NCBI GenBank assembly: GCA_023399595.1
Contig: JAEWOR010000038.1
Location: 16,133-80,132, forward strand
Direction: 5' to 3'
DNA: 64,000 nt
From: Bacteroidota bacterium
Lineage (GTDB): Bacteria; Bacteroidota; Bacteroidia; Flavobacteriales; Weeksellaceae
A program made the position numbers and the translations under genes. A model generated the notes under the pieces. It made no database searches, had not been told where the DNA came from, and worked only from the letters and a program-made list of their open reading frames with translations. Below are positions 33,980 through 43,704 of this stretch, one piece after another (position 1 is the first letter of the stretch; each line of letters begins with the position of its first letter).

Positions 33980-35083
33980 TTGAAATATTATATCATTGCA
34001 GGTGAGGCTTCTGGAGATTTACACGGGAGTAACTTGATGAAAGCTATAAAAGAAAAAGACGCTCAAGCCGATTTTAGATTTTGGGGTGGCGATTTAATGC
34101 AAAAGCAAGGCGGTAACTTGGTGATGCATTATAAAGATCTTGCTTTTATGGGCTTTATAGAAGTGGTGCAAAATTTAAAAACCATTTTAAATAATATTAA
34201 ATTCTGTAAAAAAGATATTGCCAATTGGAAACCCGATGTTTTGGTTTTAATAGATTATCCAGGATTTAATTTAAGGATTGCAAAATTTGCAAAATCTCTT
34301 GGAATAAAAGTAGTGTATTATATTTCGCCACAACTTTGGGCTTGGAAGGAAGGTCGTGTAGAAACCATAAAGAAGTATGTAGATGAAATGCTCGTCATTC
34401 TTCCTTTCGAGAAGGATTTTTATAAAAAACATCAGGTTGAAGCTCATTTTGTAGGACATCCTCTTTTAGATGCTATTTCGGATTTGCCAACTGTAAATAT
34501 TGAAGATTTTAAGCAAGAAAATGGTTTAAATTCTAAAGAAATCATTGCATTATTGCCTGGAAGTAGGGAGCAAGAAGTGAAAAAAATGCTTGAGGTTATG
34601 CTTTCTGTTCGTCCTTATTTTAAAGAATATCAGTTTGTAATTGCAGGCGCGCCAAGTCTTCCAAAAGATTTTTATAAGCAATATGTGGATGAAAATGTGC
34701 ATTTTGTTTCCAATAAAACTTACGATTTGCTAAGATGTTCCAAAGCAGCTTTGGTGACTTCTGGAACTGCAACTTTGGAAACTGCTTTGCTTAATATTCC
34801 AGAAGTGGTTTGCTATCGCGGAAGCAAGATTTCTTATGCTATTGCTAAACGTTTGGTGAAAAATATTGAGTATATTTCTTTGGTGAATCTTATTATGGAC
34901 AAAGAAATAGTGAAAGAGCTTATTCAAGAGGATTTGAATACGCAAAACCTTGTTTCTGAATTGCAAAAAATTCTTTCTGGAAATTCTCGTGAGAAAATGC
35001 TCAATAATTTTTCTGAACTTCAAAAAAAGCTCGGTGGAAAGGGAGCAAGCGATCATGCAGCAGAAATTATAGTGAAAAAATAA
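33980..35083 (+). CDS. lpxB: Lipid-A-disaccharide synthase LpxB
   Basis: LpxB joins UDP-2,3-diacylglucosamine to lipid X, making the disaccharide of lipid A, on the inner face of the inner membrane. The GT-B family segments IIAGEASGDLHGSNLM, YISPQLWAWKEGR, ALLPGSREQEV and TSGTATLETAL are present. Length 367 aa is usual. It begins with TTG: the frame is closed by a TAA at 33941-33943 and contains no ATG before the KYYIIAGEASGD start. A heptanucleotide repeat directly precedes it. Confidence 0.95.
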   Translation: MKYYIIAGEASGDLHGSNLMKAIKEKDAQADFRFWGGDLMQKQGGNLVMHYKDLAFMGFIEVVQNLKTILNNIKFCKKDIANWKPDVLVLIDYPGFNLRIAKFAKSLGIKVVYYISPQLWAWKEGRVETIKKYVDEMLVILPFEKDFYKKHQVEAHFVGHPLLDAISDLPTVNIEDFKQENGLNSKEIIALLPGSREQEVKKMLEVMLSVRPYFKEYQFVIAGAPSLPKDFYKQYVDENVHFVSNKTYDLLRCSKAALVTSGTATLETALLNIPEVVCYRGSKISYAIAKRLVKNIEYISLVNLIMDKEIVKELIQEDLNTQNLVSELQKILSGNSREKMLNNFSELQKKLGGKGASDHAAEIIVKK

Positions 35084-35144
35084 TTTTTTTCGTTGCTTGT
35101 GAATTCTTAATTGGTTAATTTTAAAATAATTAATCAATATCGGT

Positions 35145-36908
35145 ATGAGAAAACAACCTCTGTTAATTCTCGTGTTGTGCTTCATCATCGGAATTATTTT
35201 TCAAGATTATTTTCCTCTCCATTTTTATGGGATAATGGGGGTGTTGGGAATTTCGTTCTTAATATTGGTTATTTCATTTCAGTTGAATTTTGAGAAATAT
35301 AAATTTCTTCCAATTCTTTGTTTTTATGTGTCGTTAGGAATGTTTTTTCATTTTTTTAATACACCAAAGGAACCTCAAATTAACATTTTGAATTCAGAAG
35401 AATTGGTTTTTAAAATTTCAAAAAAACTGAATTCTAATGATCAAAATAGACGCTACGAAATTGAAACACTTAATTCTAATAATGGTATAAAGGCAATTCT
35501 ATATGTTCCTAAAGATTTTCCTGAATTAGACTTTAAACATTTTTATAAAACCAACGCAAATATTCTAAAGGTTCAATCCCCAGTTCATTCTTTTCAGTTT
35601 GATTACGCAAAATATTTAGCGAGAAAAGGAATTTTTTATTCCGTTTTTTTGAAAGACGCTCCCGAAACCACTGAAAATCCTAATGTTTCATTTGCTGATT
35701 ATTATAAACAAAAAAGGCTGGAAGTTTTGCAAAGGATTGACCAGTCTAATCTTTCTGAAAACACTCAAGATTTTTTGAAAGGAATTATTCTTGCGGATAG
35801 AAGCGATATGAACCAAGATTTGGTGAAGGATTTCAATCGTTCTGGTCTCACTCATTTTCTAGCAATTTCTGGAACTCACGTTTTGGTGATTTTTGGAATG
35901 TTTTTGTTCCTTTTTCAAAAAATATTTTCATTTAGAAATTATAAAATTGCTGTTCTAATAAGTCTTTTGCTCATTTGGTTGTTTGCTTTTTTTATTGGCT
36001 GGGGGAGTTCCGTGGTGAGATCTTGTATTATGGTGACTTCGTATTTTATTTTTGTTTTGCTGCAACGAAGTCCTAATTTATTGCATTCCCTTTCTCTTTC
36101 TGTGTTTATTATTTTAATGTTTGATACTCAACAGATTTTTGATATTGGTTTTCAATTGAGCTTTTCGGCGGTTTTAGGAATTTATTGGTTGAATACTCCT
36201 ATTAAAAGTCTTTTTCCGGATTTTAGAAATTGGTGGGCGAAACTTTTTGTGAGTATAAGTAGCTTAACTTTAGCTGCTCAGTTGAGTACGTTGCCAATCG
36301 TTCTTTACAATTTTCATCAGTTTTCTTTGATGTCCATTTTAGCGAATTTACTAATTGTTCCCTTTTCTGAAATTGTAATTGTATTCTCTTTTTTAATGAC
36401 TTTTTTATTAGGTCTTAATATTGAAATTTTATTATTAAATCTTTTATATGATTTTATTGTTGGTGTTCTTTTAAAGGTTATTCATTGGTTTTCAGATTTT
36501 GATTCTATGTTTTTTTCTTCAATACCAATGAATGTTTTGGAGGTTTTTTCTTTCGTGGTAATCGTTTATTTTTTAAGGTTTTTTCTTCTCAAGTCGTCAT
36601 TTAAGAATGTTTCAAGATTGGTTTTGTCTTTTCTTATATTTTTTAGTGTTAGATTGGGAAGTAATATGCTTGAGTTTTCGAAATCTGAAGTCAATATTTA
36701 TCAGTCAAGCTACAAAAAGAAAATATTGGTAGTGAGAGAAGGGAGGAATGTTACTTTTTGGTTGGAGAACATTAATGATAAGAAATCGGAAAATTATTTT
36801 ATTAATCCCTATATTCATTCAAATAGAATAACTAATTATCAGATAAAAGAAATTCCTAAAGGGAGTGTGAGTGCTTATTACAATAAGAAAACCTATTTTT
36901 TGAAATAA
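35145..36908 (+). CDS. comEC: ComEC/Rec2-type DNA uptake channel protein
   Basis: A polytopic inner-membrane protein of 587 aa that carries single-stranded DNA into the cell in naturally transformable bacteria. After two N-terminal helices there is a soluble OB-like region (about 55-200), then the competence domain with KGIILADRSDMNQDL, SGLTHFLAISGTHVLVIFGM and the following helices. The C-terminal metallo-beta-lactamase domain of Bacillus ComEC is absent; the tail is only about 80 residues. That shorter form is common in Bacteroidota. It starts about 60 bases after lpxB and is possibly co-transcribed with it. Confidence 0.9.
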   Translation: MRKQPLLILVLCFIIGIIFQDYFPLHFYGIMGVLGISFLILVISFQLNFEKYKFLPILCFYVSLGMFFHFFNTPKEPQINILNSEELVFKISKKLNSNDQNRRYEIETLNSNNGIKAILYVPKDFPELDFKHFYKTNANILKVQSPVHSFQFDYAKYLARKGIFYSVFLKDAPETTENPNVSFADYYKQKRLEVLQRIDQSNLSENTQDFLKGIILADRSDMNQDLVKDFNRSGLTHFLAISGTHVLVIFGMFLFLFQKIFSFRNYKIAVLISLLLIWLFAFFIGWGSSVVRSCIMVTSYFIFVLLQRSPNLLHSLSLSVFIILMFDTQQIFDIGFQLSFSAVLGIYWLNTPIKSLFPDFRNWWAKLFVSISSLTLAAQLSTLPIVLYNFHQFSLMSILANLLIVPFSEIVIVFSFLMTFLLGLNIEILLLNLLYDFIVGVLLKVIHWFSDFDSMFFSSIPMNVLEVFSFVVIVYFLRFFLLKSSFKNVSRLVLSFLIFFSVRLGSNMLEFSKSEVNIYQSSYKKKILVVREGRNVTFWLENINDKKSENYFINPYIHSNRITNYQIKEIPKGSVSAYYNKKTYFLK

Positions 36909-37008
36909 GTATAAAATAATTCTGTACATTACATGAATTTCTTATTTAGAAAGATTACAAACTATTGAATTCTGACATATCTCACGATGCTCACTCTTAA
37001 CATTTTTT

Positions 37009-37016
37009 TAACTTTG
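37009..37016 (+). promoter_or_regulatory. -7 element of sdhCAB
   Basis: TAACTTTG matches TAnnTTTG exactly, 28 bases before the sdhC ATG. A -33 TTG is not visible at the expected distance. Confidence 0.45.
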
Positions 37017-37044
37017 TGCGTATTCAAAAAAACAAATTTAGATT

Positions 37045-37710
37045 ATGGCAGGATTTTCATCTTCAATAGGAAGAAAATATGCAATGGCATTATCGGCGTT
37101 CTTTTTGCTGATTTTCTTGGTGATGCACCTTTTCACGAATATGCTATCTGTATTTAGTGAGGCAGGTTTCAATCAGGCTTCGTATTTTATGGGCTACAAT
37201 CCATTTATCCAATACGCAATGCAACCTGTATTGATTTTTGCAGTGTTTTTCCATTTTATAATGGGATTCATTTTAGAAGCAAAAAATCATAAGGCAAGAC
37301 CAGTAAAATACGACGTTAATGGTGCTGCAGCAAATTCTTCATGGATGTCTAGAAATATGATTATTTCTGGATTGGTAATTTTAGCATTTTTAGGACTTCA
37401 CATGTATGACTTTTGGGTTCATGAAATGAATTTCAAATACATCGAAGGGAACGTAGATGCTATTGGTACAGACAGGTTTTGGGTAGAACTACATGCTAAA
37501 TTTGCTGATCCTATTAAGGTGGCAATATATGTTGTAGCTTTTGTTTTGTTAGGTTTACACTTAGCACATGGTTTCCAATCTGCATTCCAATCTGTTGGAG
37601 CTAGACATCCAAAGTATACGCCTTTTATTAAGGCTTTCGGAACTTGGTATTCAATTCTTATTCCGCTAGGATTTATTTTTATCGCGGTTTATCATTTCAT
37701 AACTCAATAA
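37045..37710 (+). CDS. sdhC: Succinate dehydrogenase cytochrome b subunit
   Basis: Five membrane helices in 221 aa and several conserved His (FLVMHLF, FHFIMGF, GLHMYDF, GLHLAHG) that can ligate heme. This is the single-anchor cytochrome b type of Bacteroidota/Epsilonproteobacteria-like succinate:quinone reductases. It anchors SdhAB and passes electrons to menaquinone. First gene of sdhCAB; sdhA follows after 13 bases. Confidence 0.95.
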   Translation: MAGFSSSIGRKYAMALSAFFLLIFLVMHLFTNMLSVFSEAGFNQASYFMGYNPFIQYAMQPVLIFAVFFHFIMGFILEAKNHKARPVKYDVNGAAANSSWMSRNMIISGLVILAFLGLHMYDFWVHEMNFKYIEGNVDAIGTDRFWVELHAKFADPIKVAIYVVAFVLLGLHLAHGFQSAFQSVGARHPKYTPFIKAFGTWYSILIPLGFIFIAVYHFITQ

Positions 37711-37723
37711 TATCATAAATAAA

Positions 37724-39736
37724 ATGAGTAATTTAGATTCTAAAATTCCAGCTGGTCCACTGAAGGACAAATGGAGTCATCATAAAGATCACATGAACCT
37801 TGTTGCGCCTAACAACCGTGATAAAATTGATATTATTGTTGTGGGTACAGGTTTGGCAGGAGGTTCTGCTGCAGCTACTTTAGCTGAGCAAGGTTATAAC
37901 GTAAAAGCATTTTGTTATCAAGATTCTCCAAGAAGAGCGCACTCTATTGCGGCTCAGGGAGGTATTAACGCTGCTAAAAATTATCAAGGAGACGGAGATT
38001 CAACTTATAGATTGTTCTACGATACTATTAAAGGTGGAGATTACCGTGCAAGAGAGGCTAACGTTTATCGCTTAGCGGAAGTTTCAGCAAATATTATCGA
38101 CCAATGTGTTGCTCAAGGGGTTCCTTTTGGTCGTGATTACGGCGGTCAGTTAGATAACCGTTCTTTCGGTGGGGTTCAGGTAAAAAGAACTTTCTACGCA
38201 AAAGGGCAAACTGGTCAACAGTTATTATTAGGGGCGTATTCTGCAATGAGCCGCCAAATTGGTAAAGGTAGAATTAAAATGTACAACCGTCACGAAATGT
38301 TAGATTTGGTAATCGTAGATGGAAAAGCAAGAGGAATCATCGCAAGAAACCTTGTAACAGGAGAAATTGAAAGACATTCTGCTCACGCAGTGGTTATTGC
38401 TTCTGGAGGTTACGGAAATGTTTATTTCTTATCGACTAACGCGATGGGATCTAACGTTTCTGCGGCTTGGAAAATCCACAAAAAAGGAGCGTATTTCGCA
38501 AACCCTTGCTATGTACAGATTCACCCAACTTGTATTCCAGTTCACGGAACGCAACAGTCTAAACTAACTTTGATGTCTGAATCTCTTAGAAACTCTGGAA
38601 GAATCTGGGTTCCTAAAAATATTGAAGATTCAGTTGCTATTAGAGAAGGTAAGAAAAAAGCAAAAGATATCCCTGAAGCCGACAGAGATTACTATTTGGA
38701 AAGAAGATATCCTGCTTTCGGTAACCTAGTTCCTAGAGACGTTGCTTCTAGAGCAGGTAAAGAAAGATGTGATGCTGGTTTCGGTATTGAAAATAACGAT
38801 ACTAAAGAAGGTGTGTTCTTAGATTTCTCTACAGAAATTATGAAAAAAGGTAGAGAAGCTGCTATTGAAAAGCATATTCACAATCCTACAGAACAACAAA
38901 TTTACGATCTTGGTAAGGCTTGGATTGAAGAGAAATATGGTAACCTTTTCGTAATGTACGAGAAAATTACTGCTGACAATCCTTATGAAACGCCAATGAA
39001 GATTTATCCTGCTGTTCACTACACAATGGGTGGTGTTTGGGTAGATTATAACTTACAATCTACAATCCCTGGATGTTTCGTAATTGGAGAAGCTAACTTC
39101 TCAGATCACGGAGCTAACAGACTGGGTGCTTCTGCTTTGATGCAAGGCTTAGCGGATGGATATTTCGTTCTTCCTTATACTATTGCAGATTATCTTTCTG
39201 CTGATATTAGAACAGGACAGATTCCAACGGATTCTGAAGCTTTCAACCAGGTTGAAAAAGAAGTTAAAGATAGAATTGACTATTTATTGAATAATAAAGG
39301 AACACATTCTGTAGATTATTTCCATAAAAAATTGGGTCACATTATGTGGAACAAAGTGGGTATGGGAAGAACACCAGAAGGTCTTAGTGAAGCAATTAAA
39401 GAAATTGAAGAAGTAAGAAACGATTTCTGGAAGAATGTAAAAGTTCCTGGTTCTAATGATGAAATGAATCCAGAATTGGAGAAAGCACTTCGTGTAGCAG
39501 ATTTCCTAGAATTAGGTCAATTAATGGCCATTGATGCATTGAACAGAAACGAATCTTGTGGAGGTCACTTCCGTGAAGATCACTCTACGCCAGATGGTGA
39601 AGCAGAACGTGATGATGTTAACTACAAGTATGTTGCAGCTTGGGAATATAAAGGAAACGATATAAACCAAGAAGTAATGCACAAAGAAGAGCTTGTGTAC
39701 GATAACATCGAAGTTAAAACAAGAAGTTACAAATAA
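37724..39736 (+). CDS. sdhA: Succinate dehydrogenase flavoprotein subunit
   Basis: The 670-residue FAD subunit oxidises succinate to fumarate. The FAD-binding GTGLAGGSAA is near residues 41-50, the covalent-FAD His lies in the HSIAAQGGINAAKN motif, and the dicarboxylate-site HYTMGGVWVD segment and the GASALMQGLADGYF C-cap are intact. The length is typical of the fumarate-reductase-like group. Part of the complex II operon; sdhB follows after 24 bases. Confidence 0.97.
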   Translation: MSNLDSKIPAGPLKDKWSHHKDHMNLVAPNNRDKIDIIVVGTGLAGGSAAATLAEQGYNVKAFCYQDSPRRAHSIAAQGGINAAKNYQGDGDSTYRLFYDTIKGGDYRAREANVYRLAEVSANIIDQCVAQGVPFGRDYGGQLDNRSFGGVQVKRTFYAKGQTGQQLLLGAYSAMSRQIGKGRIKMYNRHEMLDLVIVDGKARGIIARNLVTGEIERHSAHAVVIASGGYGNVYFLSTNAMGSNVSAAWKIHKKGAYFANPCYVQIHPTCIPVHGTQQSKLTLMSESLRNSGRIWVPKNIEDSVAIREGKKKAKDIPEADRDYYLERRYPAFGNLVPRDVASRAGKERCDAGFGIENNDTKEGVFLDFSTEIMKKGREAAIEKHIHNPTEQQIYDLGKAWIEEKYGNLFVMYEKITADNPYETPMKIYPAVHYTMGGVWVDYNLQSTIPGCFVIGEANFSDHGANRLGASALMQGLADGYFVLPYTIADYLSADIRTGQIPTDSEAFNQVEKEVKDRIDYLLNNKGTHSVDYFHKKLGHIMWNKVGMGRTPEGLSEAIKEIEEVRNDFWKNVKVPGSNDEMNPELEKALRVADFLELGQLMAIDALNRNESCGGHFREDHSTPDGEAERDDVNYKYVAAWEYKGNDINQEVMHKEELVYDNIEVKTRSYK

Positions 39737-39760
39737 TCTCCAACCAATAAATATATAATT

Positions 39761-40528
39761 ATGAGTGCAAAAAAAGGCTTAAATCTTACGCTGAAAATTT
39801 GGAGACAAAAAAATAATAAATCCAAAGGTCAATTTGAGACCTATAAAATATCTGACGTTTCTACAGATTCTTCATTCTTAGAAATGTTAGACATTCTGAA
39901 CGAAAACTTAATTAACGAAGGTAAAGAACCCATCGCTTTCGATCACGATTGTCGTGAAGGGATTTGCGGAATGTGTTCTCTATACATCAACGGTCGTGCG
40001 CACGGTCCCGATACAGGTATCACAACTTGTCAGTTACACATGCGTCACTTCAAAGATGGAGAAACTATCGTTATTGAACCTTGGAGAAGTGCAGCTTTCC
40101 CAGTAATCAAAGATTTGGTTGTGGACAGAAGCGCTTTCGATAGAGTAATGGCTGCAGGTGGATTTATTTCTGTAAATACATCGGGTAGAACAACAGACGC
40201 TAACAATATCCTTGTTCCGAAAGAAGATTCAGACAGAGCAATGGATGCAGCAGCTTGTATCGGTTGTGGTGCTTGTGTAGCAACGTGTAAAAACGGATCT
40301 GCAATGTTATTTGTAGGTGCAAAAGTTTCTCAATATGCATTATTACCACAAGGTAGAGTAGAAGCTAAAAGAAGAGTTCTGAACATGGTAGCAGCTATGG
40401 ACGAAGAAGGATTTGGGAACTGTTCCAACACTGGTGCTTGTGAAGTAGAATGTCCTAAAGGTATTTCTCTAGAAACGATCGCTAGAATGAACAGAGAATA
40501 TATGTCTGCTTTTATTGATAAAGGATAA
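39761..40528 (+). CDS. sdhB: Succinate dehydrogenase iron-sulfur subunit
   Basis: SdhB carries the 2Fe-2S, 4Fe-4S and 3Fe-4S clusters between SdhA and SdhC. The 2Fe-2S site is CREGICGMCSLYING plus the downstream Cys in TTCQLHM; the 4Fe-4S site is CIGCGACVATC; the last Cys group is CSNTGACEVECPKG. Last gene of the operon, closed by a strong terminator. Confidence 0.97.
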   Translation: MSAKKGLNLTLKIWRQKNNKSKGQFETYKISDVSTDSSFLEMLDILNENLINEGKEPIAFDHDCREGICGMCSLYINGRAHGPDTGITTCQLHMRHFKDGETIVIEPWRSAAFPVIKDLVVDRSAFDRVMAAGGFISVNTSGRTTDANNILVPKEDSDRAMDAAACIGCGACVATCKNGSAMLFVGAKVSQYALLPQGRVEAKRRVLNMVAAMDEEGFGNCSNTGACEVECPKGISLETIARMNREYMSAFIDKG

Positions 40529-40544
40529 GACAACTTATATACTG

Positions 40545-40582
40545 AAAAATCGTCTTCCTTTTTTAGGAAGACGATTTTTTTT
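40545..40582 (+). terminator. Terminator of sdhCAB
   Basis: Stem AAAAATCGTCTTCCT/AGGAAGACGATTTTT with a T run. Confidence 0.88.
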
Positions 40583-40637
40583 AGTTAAAACTTTCATAAA
40601 TTAATTTGTATAAGTTTTTTTTAATATTTGAAAAAAC

Positions 40638-40645
40638 TATTTTTG
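40638..40645 (+). promoter_or_regulatory. -7 element of the thioredoxin-fold lipoprotein gene
   Basis: TATTTTTG, an exact TAnnTTTG match, 20 bases before the ATG at 40666. Confidence 0.45.
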
Positions 40646-40665
40646 TGCATTATACCATTTCAAAA

Positions 40666-42201
40666 ATGAGAAAATATCTTTTATTGTTTATTATTGCAAT
40701 CTTTGCAATGTCATGTTCCAAAAAGGTTGAAGTTAAAGGTAAAGTTACCGGAGGTTCACCACTAGAAAGAGTAGAAATAGTGGAAGCTTCAGGTGTTGCC
40801 ACACTTCCATTAATTAATATGGGAGTTGATAAAGATGGTAACTTTTCAGGCTCTTTTAATGCTCCAAAAAATGGAATGTATTTAATTAGCTACGGACAAA
40901 ACAAAAACCTTATTTATTTAGAAGGAGGTCAAAAACTTCAAATTTCTGGTAATGCTATGACATTCCCAAATGAGTACGTGGTAACGGGTGACGCTAAAAA
41001 GAATAATGATTTCTTTATGGCTACTCAAAAGTTTATTACGAATTATGCTCAAACTTTCGATATGAATGGATTGATGTCAAAAGATGAAAAATCTTTCGTT
41101 CAAGGACTTCAAAAAGTAGAGGCAGATATCAATAAAAACCTAGAAGAAAATATTAAAAAAGTAAATCCTGGAAAAGGAATAGTTTCTTGGAAGAAAAACG
41201 ATATTGCAAGCACAATGCTTTCTATTCTTACACAATATGAAATGCGTCAAAAGCAGTTTTCTGGAAACCCATCTTACAAGCCGTCTAAAGTTTTCACAGA
41301 TTATGAAACGAAACTTCAAGGTAACAATAAGGATGAAATGGTGAAGGAAAGTCCTGGTTACAGAAGTTATCTTCTAACTAAGATGAGCGATTCTTTCCAA
41401 AAATTTGCTACTGAAAAAACGAAAACTCAAAAGGATGCTATCACTTCTGAAATGTTTAGTGAATTCCTAAAAACTCAAAAAGATTTATCGCAAACAACAA
41501 AAGACTATTTATTGGCTTTTGTTATGGCAAACAGCGATATTTTACCAAGTGCTCCAGTAAAAACTATTGATGCTGTAAAAAAGATTACAACTGAAGATAT
41601 TAAAGATGCTCAAGTAAAAAAAGATCTTGAAGCATTACAATTTGCAATGTTTGGATTTAAAATTGGAGAAGTTGCACCAGATGCACCATTAGTAAAAGCA
41701 GATGGTAAAGCATTTAAATTTGCTGACAATAAAGGAAAACCAACTTTGGTTATGACTTACGCATCATGGAATCCATATATTGGTGAATCTGTAGTTCCTA
41801 TTTTAAGAGAAGTAGTGAAATTCTATAAGTCTAAAATGAATTTTGTTTATATTAATGTAGATGATACTAAAGAACAATTCACAAAAACATCATCATCTTT
41901 ATTAAAAGGAATTGATGGAATCAATGTATACGGTGAAGGAGGTTTAAATTCTGAAGTGGCAAAAAAATACGGTATCTACGGACTGAAATTACCTTGTTTC
42001 TTTGTTGTAGATAAAGATGGAAAAATTGCAAGCAAGCAGTTTTTCAATTTAGGAGAACAAGAATTGGTAGACGTATTGGACAAACAAACTGGTCTTTCGG
42101 CACCTAAAGTAGATCCAAGAGTTCAGTTAGAGTCTGGATACATTCCTCAAGAAGCGGTGCCAACTCCACAACCAGCTCCTGCAGTTCCAGAGCAAAAATA
42201 A
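40666..42201 (+). CDS. DUF4369/thioredoxin-fold lipoprotein lacking CxxC
   Basis: I use the ATG at 40666, which gives a lipoprotein signal (lipobox AMSC, Cys17); the longer frame begins with a TTG inside the promoter. The N-terminal about 110 residues resemble DUF4369 (VEVKGKVTGGSPLERVEI...YLEGGQKLQISGN), a helical middle follows, and the last about 160 residues form a TlpA/peroxiredoxin-like thioredoxin fold (KGKPTLVMTYASW, YINVDD, KKYGIYGLKLPCFFVVDKDG). The redox CxxC is absent: the site reads ASWNPYIGES. A Pro-rich tail ends the protein. It is unlikely to be a disulfide oxidoreductase; role unknown. Confidence 0.85.
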   Translation: MRKYLLLFIIAIFAMSCSKKVEVKGKVTGGSPLERVEIVEASGVATLPLINMGVDKDGNFSGSFNAPKNGMYLISYGQNKNLIYLEGGQKLQISGNAMTFPNEYVVTGDAKKNNDFFMATQKFITNYAQTFDMNGLMSKDEKSFVQGLQKVEADINKNLEENIKKVNPGKGIVSWKKNDIASTMLSILTQYEMRQKQFSGNPSYKPSKVFTDYETKLQGNNKDEMVKESPGYRSYLLTKMSDSFQKFATEKTKTQKDAITSEMFSEFLKTQKDLSQTTKDYLLAFVMANSDILPSAPVKTIDAVKKITTEDIKDAQVKKDLEALQFAMFGFKIGEVAPDAPLVKADGKAFKFADNKGKPTLVMTYASWNPYIGESVVPILREVVKFYKSKMNFVYINVDDTKEQFTKTSSSLLKGIDGINVYGEGGLNSEVAKKYGIYGLKLPCFFVVDKDGKIASKQFFNLGEQELVDVLDKQTGLSAPKVDPRVQLESGYIPQEAVPTPQPAPAVPEQK

Positions 42202-42223
42202 TTTAAAAGATTTTCAATACAAT

Positions 42224-42254
42224 AAAAAACCTTATCGAGAGATAAGGTTTTTTT
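42224..42254 (+). terminator. Terminator of the thioredoxin-fold lipoprotein gene
   Basis: Stem AAAAAACCTTATC/GATAAGGTTTTTT, loop GAGA, T run. The following promoter begins just after it. Confidence 0.88.
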
Positions 42255-42268
42255 ATTGTATAAAATAC

Positions 42269-42276
42269 TATTTTTG
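42269..42276 (+). promoter_or_regulatory. -7 element four bases before rlmD
   Basis: TATTTTTG then four bases then ATG at 42281, the fourth case of this spacing in the window. Confidence 0.5.
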
Positions 42277-42280
42277 TGAA

Positions 42281-43687
42281 ATGAAAAAGAAAAAAAATAT
42301 TGTTCTGGAAAACATTCGTTTGGTTTCTGCAGGAGCTAAAGGTGTAGCTATAGGAAAAACGGAAGAAGGAAAAACGGTAATGGTTACCGGAGCAATTCCT
42401 GGCGATGTTGTAAATGCAAGAGTTAAAAAAGCAAAGTCCAAATATTACGAAGCAGATGTTTTGGAGGTTGTAGAGAAATCTCCTTTTAGAATGCATGCTA
42501 AATGTATTCATTTTGGAGTTTGTGGTGGTTGCAAATGGCAGAACATGAGCTATGATAAGCAACTAGAATGCAAGCAGGAAGAGGTTTTCAATAATATTAA
42601 AAGAATTGGTGGTGTTGAAGATTTTCAGACTTTACCTATTTTAGGATCTCAAGAACAGTTTTTCTATAGAAACAAAATGGAATTTTCTTTTTCAAATGCA
42701 CGTTGGTTAACATTAGATGAAGTAAATTCTGCAGATCAGATTAATGATAAAAATGCGCTAGGTTTTCATATCCCTGGAATGTGGAGCAAGATTTTAGATT
42801 TAAAAGAATGTTGGCTTCAAGAAGAACCTTCAAACGCTATTCGTTTAGCCGTAAAAAATTACGCTGAGGGAAATCAATTAGAATTTTTCGATGTTAAAAA
42901 TCATGATGGTTTTTTAAGAACTTTAATGATGCGCCAAAACTCTAAAGGAGAATGGATGGTTCTTTTCCAATTATATAGAGAGGAAAAAGAGAACAGAGAA
43001 AAATTATTTAATTTCTTACTTGAGAAGTTTCCGCAGATAAAAACTTTAGTATTCGCAATTAATCCTAAGCCGAACGATTCTATTTACGATCTTGATGTTG
43101 AAACTTATTTTGGAGAAGGTTTCTTAATGGAAGAAATGGATGGGTTGAAATTCAAAATCGGACCAAAATCATTCTTTCAAACCAATTATAAACAAGCTTT
43201 AGAATTATACAGAAAAACTTTAGAATTCGCTGATTTAAAAGGTGGAGAAGTAGTGTATGATTTATATACAGGAACGGGAACTATCGCTCAGTATTTAGCG
43301 AGAAGTGCAAAACACGTTATTGGAATTGAGGCTGTACAAGAAGCTATTGATGCGGCGGAAGAACATGCAAAAATTAATGGCTTAGAAAATTGTACTTTCT
43401 ATTGTGGAGATATGAAAGATGTTTTCACGGAAGAGTTTTTAGCCAACCATCCCAAAGCGGATATTTTGGTAACAGACCCACCAAGAGATGGAATGCACCA
43501 AAAAGTGGTGGAGCAAATCCTAAAACTCAATCCTGAAAAAGTGGTTTATGTAAGTTGTAATTCTGCTACTCAGGCTAGAGATATCGCTTTAATGAAAGAG
43601 CAATACAACTTAGTGAAAATTTTACCTGTAGATATGTTCCCACAGACGCATCATGTGGAAAATATTGCTCTATTAGTAAGAAAGTAA
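42281..43687 (+). CDS. rlmD: 23S rRNA (uracil-1939-C5)-methyltransferase RlmD-like
   Basis: TrmA/RlmD-family methyltransferase of 468 aa. An N-terminal TRAM RNA-binding domain (about residues 5-63) precedes the iron-sulfur site with Cys75, Cys81 and Cys84 in KCIHFGVCGGCKW and a fourth Cys in LKECWLQ. The SAM motif is DLYTGTGTIAQYLA; TDPPRDGMHQK and the catalytic Cys in VYVSCNSATQARD follow. Family members methylate U747 or U1939 of 23S rRNA or U54 of tRNA; RlmD is the best guess from the TRAM plus four-Cys layout. Confidence 0.9.
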   Translation: MKKKKNIVLENIRLVSAGAKGVAIGKTEEGKTVMVTGAIPGDVVNARVKKAKSKYYEADVLEVVEKSPFRMHAKCIHFGVCGGCKWQNMSYDKQLECKQEEVFNNIKRIGGVEDFQTLPILGSQEQFFYRNKMEFSFSNARWLTLDEVNSADQINDKNALGFHIPGMWSKILDLKECWLQEEPSNAIRLAVKNYAEGNQLEFFDVKNHDGFLRTLMMRQNSKGEWMVLFQLYREEKENREKLFNFLLEKFPQIKTLVFAINPKPNDSIYDLDVETYFGEGFLMEEMDGLKFKIGPKSFFQTNYKQALELYRKTLEFADLKGGEVVYDLYTGTGTIAQYLARSAKHVIGIEAVQEAIDAAEEHAKINGLENCTFYCGDMKDVFTEEFLANHPKADILVTDPPRDGMHQKVVEQILKLNPEKVVYVSCNSATQARDIALMKEQYNLVKILPVDMFPQTHHVENIALLVRK

Positions 43688-43704
43688 ATCTTTAAAATTC
43701 CGTT

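Noticed and set aside
35145..36908. Truncated comEC
   Set aside because: The missing C-terminal metallo-beta-lactamase domain looks like a truncation, but shorter ComEC proteins of this kind are usual in Bacteroidota and the frame ends cleanly.
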